A stretch of 6,541 nucleotides of DNA from Hyphomicrobiales bacterium (GTDB lineage Bacteria > Pseudomonadota > Alphaproteobacteria > Rhizobiales > Beijerinckiaceae): the NCBI GenBank assembly GCA_028865375.1, contig JAGWKJ010000137.1, positions 1 to 6,541 on the forward strand. Direction: 5' to 3'. Below, piece by piece: positions 1 to 6,541 of this stretch (positions are counted from its first letter, which is position 1; each line of letters opens with the position of its first letter). The position numbers were made by a program, and so were the translations under genes. The notes beneath the pieces are model-generated. The model had not been told where the DNA came from. It was given only the letters and a program-made list of their open reading frames with translations, and did no database searches.

Positions 1-2903
1 AGCGGCAGCGCTCCGAACACGGCGGCGAGCGTCGTCATCAGGATGGGACGGAAGCGCTCGACCGCCGCCTCGTGGATGGCCGCCAGCGGCGCCGCGCCGG
101 CGCGCTCGGCGACGATGGCGAAATCGACCAGCATGATTCCGTTCTTCTTCACGATCCCGATCAGCAGGATGATGCCGATCGCCGCGATCACGTTCAAGTC
201 CATGCCGGCCAGCCGCAGCGCGACCAGGGCGCCGAGCCCGGCGGAGGGCAGCGTCGAGATGATCGTCACCGGATGGATCAGGCTTTCGTAGAGGATGCCC
301 AGGATGATGTAGACCGACAGCAGCGCCACCACCACCAGCGCGCCGAAGCCGCCGGACACGTCGTTGGCGAGCTTGGCGTCGCCCGCGAAATCGGCGTGGA
401 CGCCCGGCGGCAAGTGCAGGCCCGCGACCGCCGCGCGGATCGCCGCCTCCGCGTCGCCCGCCAGAACGTTGGGCTTCAAGTTGTAGCTGATCGTGATCGC
501 CGGAAAACCGCCCTGGTGGTTGACGGCGAGCGGGGCGAGGCCGCGGTCGAGGTGCGCGAACGCGGAGAAGGGCACCTGTACGCCGCCGGCGCCGGTCGCG
601 TAGAGGTTCAACGCCTGCGCGGGATCCTTGGCGTCGGCGCCGGCGATCTCGAACACCACGTGATATTGGTTGCGCGCGCCGAAGATCGTCGCCGCCTGGC
701 GCTGGGCGAAGGAATCCGTCAGCGCCTGGTCGATCGCTTGGAACGTCACGCCCAGCGACGCCGCCCGAGCGCGGTCGACCACGATGTCGCCTTGCAGGCC
801 GCCTTGGTCGCGGTCGGTGTTGACGTCGGCGATCCCGGGCAGCGCCTTCAAGGCCGCCTTGGCCGAATTGGCAGCGCTCTCCAGCTCGTCGAAGTCCGAA
901 TCCCACAGCGTGAACTGGAACTGCGCGTTGCTCTGCCGGCCGCCGGCCCGGATGTCGGAGATCGGGTTGAGAAAGGCGCGGATCGCGACCAGCCCTGCCA
1001 GCTTTTTGCGCAGGCGCGCGATGACGGAGAGCACCGGCGGGCGGACGCTTTCGGGCTTCAGCGACACGAACAACCGGCCCTGGTTGGCCGCGTTGAACCC
1101 CGCGCCGAGGAAGGACGCGACGCCGCTCACCGCCGGATCGGCCTGCACGATCTTGGCGACCTGCGCCTGCAAGCGCACCATCTTGGGGAACGAAACGTCG
1201 GGCGCGGCCTGCGTGAAGCCGATCATCGCGCCGGTGTCGTCCTGCGGGAACAGGCCCTTGGGCGCGAGGCCGAACATCCGGCCGGTGAGCAGGACGATGC
1301 CCACCGTGATCGCCAGCATCAGCCAGGAATGGCGCAGCGTGACGGCGAGCGAACGCCCGTAGAGGCCGCGAAGCGCCGCGAACGCGCCTTCGAGCGCGCG
1401 GCCGAACGGCCCTTCGCGCGCGGCCGGCGGCGACAGCCAGCGCCCGCACATCATCGGCGTCACCGACAGCGACACGAACGTGGAGGCGACGATGGCGAAC
1501 ACCATCGTCAGCGAGAACTCGCGGAACAGCAGGCCGCCCGCGCCGCCGAGGAAGATCAGCGGCGAGAACGCCGCCAGCAGCGACAGGCTGATCGAGAACA
1601 CGGTGAAGCCGATCTCGCGCGCGCCCGCCAGCGTCGCCTGCAGGCGGCCTTCGCCGGCCTCGACGTGCCGCGTGACGTTCTCGATCATCACGATCGCGTC
1701 GTCCACGACGAAGCCGACGCTGACCGTGATCGCCATCAGCGACAGGTTGTCGAGCGTGAAGCCCGCCGCCCACATGCCCGCCGTGGCGCCCGCCAGCGCG
1801 AGCGGCACCGTGACGCCCGCCGCCAGCGTCGGCGCGGCGCGGCGCAGGAAGACGAACACGACGCACATCACCAGCGCCACCGAGATCGCCAGAGTGGTCT
1901 CGATGTCGCGCACCGAGGCGCGGATCGTCGTGGTGCGGTCGATCATGGTGGAGACGTCGATGCCCGCCGGCACCAGCCTCAGCAGCGCCGGCAGCGCCGC
2001 CTGCACGCCGTCGACCGTCTGGATGACGTTGGCGTCCGGCTGCTTGATGATCTGCAGCAGCACCGCGGGCTGGCCGTTGAACGAGCCGCCCGCCCGCGTG
2101 TTGAGCACGCCCTCGTCGACGGTGGCGACGTCTCCCAACCGGATCGCCGCGCCGCCCTTCTGGGCGACCACCAGACCGGCGTAATCCTGCGGCTTGCGGA
2201 TCTGGTCGCTGACCGAGAGCGTCTCGACGACCGAGGCGCCGTCGAACGCGCCGACCGGGCTGGCGGCGTCGGCGGCGATCACGGACTTCGCCACGTCGTC
2301 GATGCCCAGCCCCATCGCAGCGATCCGCTTGAGGTCGACGCGCACGCGCACCGCGGGCTGCTCGGCGCCGGCCACGGTGACCTGCGCCACGCCCGGCGCC
2401 TGCGCGATGCGCTGGGCGAGCACGCTGTCGGCGGCGTCGAACACGGCCGAGATCGGCAGGGTCCTGGAGGTCAGCGCCAGCACCAGCACGGGGAAGGCGT
2501 TGGGGTTGGCCTTGAACACGCGCGGCAGGCCCGGCATGTCCGAGGGCAGGTCGGTCGCCGCGGCGTTGAGCGCCGCCTGCACGTCTCGCGCCGCCGCGTC
2601 GACGTTGCGCGACATGTCGAATTGCATGACGATGCGCGTATTGCCGAGCGAGCTGACCGAGGTGATCTCGTTGACGCCCGCGATCGCGCCGAGCCGCCGC
2701 TCCAGCGGCGCGGCGACGCTCGCCGCCATCGTCTTGGGGTCGGCGCCGGGCCGCGAGGCGGCGACGAAGACGACCGGGAAGGTGACGTTGGGCAGGCTGG
2801 CGACCGGGAGCAGCGCGTAGGCCGCGGCGCCGGCGAGGAACAGCCCGACCGCGATCAGCGTCGTCGCCACCGGCCGGAGCACGAAGGCGCGCGAGAAGTT
2901 CAC
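1..2903 (-). CDS. mdtC: RND multidrug efflux permease, MdtC-type subunit (partial, C-terminus missing)
   Basis: This is a second RND permease, open from a GTG at 2903 to the left edge with no stop: 967 full codons plus two bases. E. coli MdtC is about 1025 residues, so roughly 60 residues (end of TM11 and TM12) are missing. The GTG start is supported by a strong Shine-Dalgarno, by the GTGA overlap with the preceding gene, and by the match of its first residues (NFSRAFVLRPVATTL) to the MdtC N-terminus. MdtC-type signatures are GAIAGVNEITSVSSLGNTR, DIRAGGRQSNAQFQF and VNHQGGFPA. The proton-relay residues are intact: Asp401 and Asp402, Lys920 in GIVKKNGIM, and Arg950 and Thr957 in ERFRPILMTT. 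In the TM5-TM6 turn the motif reads GGAGGLLFREF, with Leu458 where the upstream paralogue has Arg458. By analogy with E. coli it should form a mixed trimer with the MdtB-type subunit. The MdtC assignment rests on gene order and these motifs. A divergent RND permease outside strict MdtC orthology is possible. Confidence 0.94.
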   Translation of the reverse strand, partial: MNFSRAFVLRPVATTLIAVGLFLAGAAAYALLPVASLPNVTFPVVFVAASRPGADPKTMAASVAAPLERRLGAIAGVNEITSVSSLGNTRIVMQFDMSRNVDAAARDVQAALNAAATDLPSDMPGLPRVFKANPNAFPVLVLALTSRTLPISAVFDAADSVLAQRIAQAPGVAQVTVAGAEQPAVRVRVDLKRIAAMGLGIDDVAKSVIAADAASPVGAFDGASVVETLSVSDQIRKPQDYAGLVVAQKGGAAIRLGDVATVDEGVLNTRAGGSFNGQPAVLLQIIKQPDANVIQTVDGVQAALPALLRLVPAGIDVSTMIDRTTTIRASVRDIETTLAISVALVMCVVFVFLRRAAPTLAAGVTVPLALAGATAGMWAAGFTLDNLSLMAITVSVGFVVDDAIVMIENVTRHVEAGEGRLQATLAGAREIGFTVFSISLSLLAAFSPLIFLGGAGGLLFREFSLTMVFAIVASTFVSLSVTPMMCGRWLSPPAAREGPFGRALEGAFAALRGLYGRSLAVTLRHSWLMLAITVGIVLLTGRMFGLAPKGLFPQDDTGAMIGFTQAAPDVSFPKMVRLQAQVAKIVQADPAVSGVASFLGAGFNAANQGRLFVSLKPESVRPPVLSVIARLRKKLAGLVAIRAFLNPISDIRAGGRQSNAQFQFTLWDSDFDELESAANSAKAALKALPGIADVNTDRDQGGLQGDIVVDRARAASLGVTFQAIDQALTDSFAQRQAATIFGARNQYHVVFEIAGADAKDPAQALNLYATGAGGVQVPFSAFAHLDRGLAPLAVNHQGGFPAITISYNLKPNVLAGDAEAAIRAAVAGLHLPPGVHADFAGDAKLANDVSGGFGALVVVALLSVYIILGILYESLIHPVTIISTLPSAGLGALVALRLAGMDLNVIAAIGIILLIGIVKKNGIMLVDFAIVAERAGAAPLAAIHEAAVERFRPILMTTLAAVFGALP
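2900..2903 (-). other. GTGA stop/start overlap between the mdtB-type and mdtC-type genes
   Basis: The TGA stop (2902-2900) of the first permease shares bases with the GTG start (2903-2901) of the second. This is typical of translational coupling and suits subunits that must be made in a fixed ratio. Confidence 0.88.
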
Positions 2904-5900
2904 GCCGACCTCCCCGCCGCGTCGAGCTCGGCCCGCCGCGCCGCCGCGCCAGGCGCGATGCGCCGCGCCAGCGCCTCGAGCGCCAGATGCACGACCGGCG
3001 TCGTGTAGAGCGTGAGCAGCTGGCTCACCAGCAGGCCGCCGACGATGGCGACGCCGAGCGGCCGGCGCAGCTCGGAGCCCGCGCCCGACGCCAGCATCAG
3101 CGGCAGCGCGCCGAACAGCGCGGCGAGCGTGGTCATCATGATCGGCCGGAAGCGCAGCCGACAGGCTTCGAGGATCGCGGCCTCGGGCGTCGCGCCGCCG
3201 CGCTCGGCGTGGTTGGCGAAGTCGATCATCATGATCGCGTTCTTCTTCACGATGCCCATCAGGAGCACGATGCCGATGATGGCGACCACCGACACGTCGT
3301 CGCCCGCGAACCTGAGCGCGACCAGCGCCCCCACGCCCGCCGAGGGCAGCGTCGACAGGATCGTGAGCGGATGGACGAAGCTCTCGTAGAGCACGCCGAG
3401 CACGAGATAGATGACGATGGCGGCGGCCAGGATCAGCGCCGGCTCGCCGGCGAGCGCGCTCGTGAACTCGGCCGCGTCGGCGCCGAACGCGCCGGTCACC
3501 GTATCCGGCACGCCGAGCCGGGCCCGCGCGGCCGCGATCGCGTCGACCGCCTCGCCGAGCGAGACGCCCGGCGCGAGGTCGAAGCTCATCACGTAAGCGG
3601 GGAACTGCTGGAGATGGGCGACCGCCAGCGGCGCGGTCGTGCGCGTCACGTTGGCCACGCTCGACAGCGGCACCTGCGCGCTCGCGGTCCCGGTGACGCG
3701 GAACGCGTCGAGCGCGGAAGCGTCCCGCCGCCAGCGCGGCGCGGCCTCCAGGATCACGCGATATTGGTTCGACTGCGCGTAGATCGTCGAGACCTGCCGC
3801 TGGCCGTAGGCGTCGTAGAGCGAATCGTCGAGCGCCTGCGCGGTGACGCCCAGCGCGCCGGCGCGCGCGCGGTCGAGGTCGACGAAGGCGCGAAACCCGC
3901 CGTCCTGCGTCTCGGCGGCCACCTGCGCGAATCGCGGATCGGCCCGCAGCGCGGCGAGCAGCTTGCCGCCCCAGAGGCGGGTCTGCCCGTCGTCGGGGCC
4001 GACGAGCGAATATTGATATTGCGAGCGGCTGGCCGTGGTGGCGATCTGCACGTCCTGCACGGGTTCGACGTAGACGGCCGCGCCGGGCACGCGCGCGCCG
4101 GCCGCGCGCAGCCGCGCCGCCACCGTCGCCGCGTCGTCGGCGCGGTCCGCGTAGTCCTTCAGCACGACCGACATGTGGGCGAGGTTCGAGGTGGCGTTGA
4201 GGTCGCCGACGCCCACCACCGAGGCGACGTGCGCGACGGCGGGGTCGGCGAGGAATGCGCGCGTCACCGCGTCCTGCAGGCGCACGACCTCGGCGAACGA
4301 GGATTGCGGCGCGGCCTCCACCGTCACCGAGACGAGGCCGGTGTCCTGCGAGGGCAGGAAGCCCTTGGGCGATTGCGCGTAGAGCAGGATCGTGAGGCCG
4401 AGCGCGACGAAGGTCGCCAGCAGCGTCGCGCCGCGGTTGGCCATCGCCCAGCGCAGCGTCGTCGCGTAGAGGCGCGCCATCGCCTCGATGGGCGCCTCGG
4501 CGATCCGCGCCAGCGGCCCCTCGCCGCCGGGCGCCGTCCTGCGCAGCAGCGCGGCGCACAGCATCGGGGCCAGCGTGAGCGATACGGCTGCCGAGACGCA
4601 AACCGCGAAAGTCAGCGTCAGCGCGAATTCGCGGAACATGCGGCCCACCAGGCCCGACATGAACAGCAGCGGGATGAACACCGCCACCAGCGACAGCGTC
4701 AGCGAGATCACCGTGAAGCCGATCTCGCCCGCGCCCTCCAGCGCCGCCTCCAGCGGCCCCTTGCCCTCCTCCATCTTGCGCACGACGTTCTCGATCATCA
4801 CGATCGCGTCGTCGACGACGAAGCCGGTGCCCACCGTGAGCGCCATCAGCGAGAGGTTGTCGAGCCCGAAGCCCGCCGCCCACATCGCCGCGAACGTCGC
4901 CACCAGCGACAGCGGCAGCGTGATGGCGGCGATCGCGGTGGCGCGCAGCGTGCGCAGGAACAGCAGCACGACCAGCACCACGAGCATGGCGGCGGTCGCC
5001 AGCGTCGTCTCGACGTCGCGGATCGAGGCGCGGATCGTGACCGTGCGGTCCTGCACGACCTCGAGCTTCACGCCCGCGGGCAGCGCGCGCACGAGGTCGG
5101 CCGCCTCGGCCTTCGCGCGGTCGACGGTGGCCACGACGTTGGCGCCGGGTTGGCGACGCACGTCGACGATCACCGCCGGCTTGCCGTCGAGCCAGCCGCC
5201 GACGCGCTCGTCCTCCAGCCCGTCGACCACCTGCGCCACGTCGCCCAGCGTCGTGGGCGCGCCGTTCTTGAACGCGACGACGATCTTTTCATATTCGGCC
5301 GCCGAGGCGATCTGGTCGTTGGCGGCGATCGCGTAGGCCTGCCGCGCGCCGTCGATGGCGCCCTTCGATCCGGCGACGTTGGCCGCCTGGATCGTCGCGC
5401 GCAGGCTTTCGAGGCCGAGCCCCAGCGAGGCCAGCTTGCCGAGGTCGGCCTCGATGCGCACCGCGGGCTTCACGCCGCCCTCGATCTCCGCCCCGCCGAC
5501 GCCCGAGACCTGCGACAGGCGCGGCGCGATCAGCGTGTCGGCGACGTCGGAGAGCTGGCGCAGCGAGGCGGTGTCCGACGTCAGCGCGAAGGTGAGGATC
5601 GGCGCGTCGGCCGGGTTCACCTTGGCGTAGGTCGGCGGGTAGGGCAGCGTCCGGGGCAGCGTCGCCGCCGATGCGTTGATCGCCGCCTGCACGTCCTGTG
5701 CCGCGTCGTCGATGTTGCGCGAGAGGTCGAACTGCAGCGTGACCTTGCTCAGCCCGTAGCTGCTGACCGAGGACATCGCGGTGAGCGACGGGATCTGTCC
5801 GAAGTTGCGTTCGAGCGGCGCGGTGACGAGCGACACCATCGTGTCCGGATTGGCGCCGGGATATTGCGTCGTCACCACGATGGTCGGGAAATCGACCTGC

Positions 5901-6013
5901 GGCAGCGAGGACACCGGCAGTCCGCGATAACCGAGCACGCCGATCATCAGCAGCGCGATCGCCAGCAGCGAGGTGGCGATCGGCCTCAGGATGAAGGGCC
6001 GGGAGACGCTCAT
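2900..6013 (-). CDS. mdtB: RND multidrug efflux permease, MdtB-type subunit
   Basis: This is a complete 1037-residue inner-membrane drug/proton antiporter of the HAE1 RND family; E. coli MdtB is about 1040 residues. The predicted layout is standard: TM1 about 10-28, first large periplasmic loop, TM2 336-354, TM3 360-380, TM4 387-410, TM5-TM6 about 434-490, TM7 about 525-545, second periplasmic loop, then TM8 859-876, TM9 883-902, TM10 908-931, TM11 957-976 and TM12 986-1010. The proton-relay residues are present: Asp401 and Asp402 in GFVVDDAIVMIENV, Lys924 in GIVKKNAIMMIDF, and Arg954 and Thr961 in RLRFRPIMMTT. MdtB-like signatures include VNPADAPILTFALTS, RRQPGANV and SRSQYQYSL. The ATG start overlaps the adaptor stop (ATGA), and the protein begins directly with the cytoplasmic FILRPIATS segment usual for the family. 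No good Shine-Dalgarno lies upstream, so translation is probably coupled to the adaptor. No codon TTA, CTA or TCA occurs between 2987 and 6013. Substrates cannot be read from the sequence; E. coli MdtABC exports novobiocin and bile salts. Confidence 0.96.
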   Translation of the reverse strand: MSVSRPFILRPIATSLLAIALLMIGVLGYRGLPVSSLPQVDFPTIVVTTQYPGANPDTMVSLVTAPLERNFGQIPSLTAMSSVSSYGLSKVTLQFDLSRNIDDAAQDVQAAINASAATLPRTLPYPPTYAKVNPADAPILTFALTSDTASLRQLSDVADTLIAPRLSQVSGVGGAEIEGGVKPAVRIEADLGKLASLGLGLESLRATIQAANVAGSKGAIDGARQAYAIAANDQIASAAEYEKIVVAFKNGAPTTLGDVAQVVDGLEDERVGGWLDGKPAVIVDVRRQPGANVVATVDRAKAEAADLVRALPAGVKLEVVQDRTVTIRASIRDVETTLATAAMLVVLVVLLFLRTLRATAIAAITLPLSLVATFAAMWAAGFGLDNLSLMALTVGTGFVVDDAIVMIENVVRKMEEGKGPLEAALEGAGEIGFTVISLTLSLVAVFIPLLFMSGLVGRMFREFALTLTFAVCVSAAVSLTLAPMLCAALLRRTAPGGEGPLARIAEAPIEAMARLYATTLRWAMANRGATLLATFVALGLTILLYAQSPKGFLPSQDTGLVSVTVEAAPQSSFAEVVRLQDAVTRAFLADPAVAHVASVVGVGDLNATSNLAHMSVVLKDYADRADDAATVAARLRAAGARVPGAAVYVEPVQDVQIATTASRSQYQYSLVGPDDGQTRLWGGKLLAALRADPRFAQVAAETQDGGFRAFVDLDRARAGALGVTAQALDDSLYDAYGQRQVSTIYAQSNQYRVILEAAPRWRRDASALDAFRVTGTASAQVPLSSVANVTRTTAPLAVAHLQQFPAYVMSFDLAPGVSLGEAVDAIAAARARLGVPDTVTGAFGADAAEFTSALAGEPALILAAAIVIYLVLGVLYESFVHPLTILSTLPSAGVGALVALRFAGDDVSVVAIIGIVLLMGIVKKNAIMMIDFANHAERGGATPEAAILEACRLRFRPIMMTTLAALFGALPLMLASGAGSELRRPLGVAIVGGLLVSQLLTLYTTPVVHLALEALARRIAPGAAARRAELDAAGRSA
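2909..2915 (-). promoter_or_regulatory. Ribosome binding site for the mdtC-type gene
   Basis: On the minus strand GGGGAGG is followed by five bases (TCGGC) and then GTG. This is a near-ideal Shine-Dalgarno at good spacing, lying inside the last codons of the mdtB-type gene. It fixes the GTG at 2903 as the start and implies that the second permease can recruit ribosomes itself as well as through the overlap. Confidence 0.85.
6010..6013 (-). other. ATGA stop/start overlap between the mdtA-type and mdtB-type genes
   Basis: The adaptor's TGA (6012-6010) overlaps the permease ATG (6013-6011). The bases just upstream on the minus strand (GCCGCCGTGGCCCA) contain no purine-rich Shine-Dalgarno, so re-initiation by ribosomes ending the adaptor is the likely way the permease is translated. 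Confidence 0.88.
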
Positions 6014-6541
6014 TGGGCCACGGCGGCCGCGTCCCGCGCCTTGCCGCGCTTGGCGCCGCCGGCCTTGCCGCCGCCCGCCGCGGGCTTGCCCGCGCCGCTT
6101 CCCGCGTCCGCCGCGGGCGGTCCGGGCAATGCGATCTTCGCCCCGTCCGTGAGCTGCGCGAAGCCGGTGGTGACGACCTTGACCGGCGGCGTCAGGCCCG
6201 TGCCGATCACGGCGGTCATGTCGTCCTGCTGCACGACGGTGACCGGCGTCAGCTTGGCGGCGTCGCCGGCCACCGCGTAGACGAACGCGCCGTCGGGCCC
6301 GCGCTGCACCGCCGACACCGGAACGGACACGACGTGCTTGAGCGTGCGCACGACGACGCGCACCTCGACGTATTGCCCCGGCCAGAGCTTCAAACCGGCG
6401 TTGGGGAATTCAGCGCGCATCTTCACGGTGCCGGTGGTCGGATCGACCGCGTTGTCGATCGTCGTCAGCCGGCCGGAATCGACCGTCGTCGTGCCGTCGA
6501 CGCCCAGCGCCGCGACCGGCACGTCGCCCGCCGCCATCGCG
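6010..6541 (-). CDS. mdtA: RND efflux periplasmic adaptor subunit, MdtA-like (partial, N-terminus missing)
   Basis: This is the C-terminal 176 residues of a membrane fusion protein that bridges an inner-membrane RND pump and an outer-membrane channel across the periplasm. The frame is open to the right edge, so the Met at 6537 is almost certainly internal: it falls within the beta-barrel domain, and the lipoyl and helical-hairpin domains must lie further right. The visible order is the end of the beta-barrel domain, including the family-typical DNAVDPTTGTVKMRAEFPN and LWPGQYVEV motifs, then the membrane-proximal domain with VPVSAVQRGPDGAFVYAV, close to the MdtA sequence as I recall it. The last 38 residues (6013-6126) are a low-complexity Ala/Gly/Pro/Lys tail with net positive charge, probably disordered. 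Its TGA overlaps the next gene's ATG by four bases. Family assignment is secure. The symbol rests on the two MdtB/MdtC-type permeases that follow. Confidence 0.9.
   Translation of the reverse strand, partial: AMAAGDVPVAALGVDGTTTVDSGRLTTIDNAVDPTTGTVKMRAEFPNAGLKLWPGQYVEVRVVVRTLKHVVSVPVSAVQRGPDGAFVYAVAGDAAKLTPVTVVQQDDMTAVIGTGLTPPVKVVTTGFAQLTDGAKIALPGPPAADAGSGAGKPAAGGGKAGGAKRGKARDAAAVAQ

Noticed and set aside
43..2820. Shorter plus-strand open frames (43-291, 670-1362, 1480-2184, 2194-2820) that could be small genes.
   Set aside because: All lie wholly inside the permease gene on the other strand, give Ser/Ala/Thr/Arg-rich translations without family features, and stay open because of high GC content.
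1..2903. Possibility that the second permease is a pseudogene because no complete minus-strand frame closes within the window.
   Set aside because: Translation from 2903 to the edge shows no internal stop or frame break and keeps all family motifs. The missing stop is due only to the window boundary.
72..3008. A 978-codon open frame on the plus strand, opposite the mdtC-type permease.
   Set aside because: It is codon-aligned antisense to the real gene, so it stays open simply because the sense gene uses no TTA, CTA or TCA codons. Its translation is a run of Arg, His, Asp, Gln and Ala with no recognisable domain, and it crosses the junction between the two permease genes.
3012..5630. Plus-strand open frames of 61 to 282 codons inside the mdtB-type gene.
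   Set aside because: These are shadows of the permease with low-complexity Ser/Ala/Thr composition and no homology that I recognise.
2987..6280. A 1097-codon open frame on the plus strand, opposite the mdtB-type permease and the adaptor.
   Set aside because: The same explanation applies: it is the exact codon-aligned complement of the permease frame in a GC-rich gene, with highly charged, domain-free composition. The minus-strand protein is unmistakably an RND permease.
6535..6537. ATG that could be taken as the start of a 175-residue protein.
   Set aside because: The frame continues upstream to the window edge, and the Met falls inside the adaptor's beta-barrel domain, so the gene is truncated by the window rather than short.
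1..6541. Search for promoters, terminators, RNA genes, mobile elements, CRISPR arrays or other intergenic structure.
   Set aside because: There is no intergenic DNA: the three genes overlap by four bases at each junction. I saw no inverted-repeat terminator, repeat array or tRNA-like sequence.

Overview
The window is very GC-rich (around 70% by eye) and is coding from end to end on the minus strand. It carries one tightly packed operon, read from right to left, for a tripartite RND multidrug exporter of the MdtABC type. Codon choice is strongly biased to G/C at third positions, and the proteins look proteobacterial. My best guess is a high-GC alphaproteobacterium. That is inferred from composition and general protein character; no taxonomic marker is present.

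Layout in order of transcription: (1) 6541-6010, the C-terminal part of the periplasmic adaptor (membrane fusion protein, MdtA type). Its N-terminus lies beyond the right edge. (2) 6013-2900, a complete 1037-residue RND permease of the MdtB type. (3) 2903-1, a second RND permease of the MdtC type, starting at a GTG. At least 967 codons are present and about 60 C-terminal residues are cut off by the left edge. Each junction is a 4-base overlap (ATGA, then GTGA), so there is no intergenic DNA and no room inside the window for a promoter or terminator.

How the genes work together: two different permease subunits encoded side by side behind one adaptor is the arrangement of E. coli mdtABC, where MdtB and MdtC form a mixed trimer in the inner membrane. 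The adaptor links such a trimer to an outer-membrane channel of the TolC family, and proton influx drives drug export. Both permeases here keep the proton-relay residues (two Asp in TM4, Lys in TM10, Arg and Thr in TM11), so neither looks dead. No outer-membrane channel gene or regulator is visible; they may lie outside the window.

I do not see an undescribed system. The long plus-strand open frames are shadows of the permease genes. The points worth a second look are modest: a divergent TM5-TM6 turn in the MdtC-type subunit, a DNA block nearly identical between the two paralogues, a local codon-pair bias at Gln-Tyr, a basic low-complexity tail on the adaptor, and contrasting ribosome-binding signals at the two overlaps.
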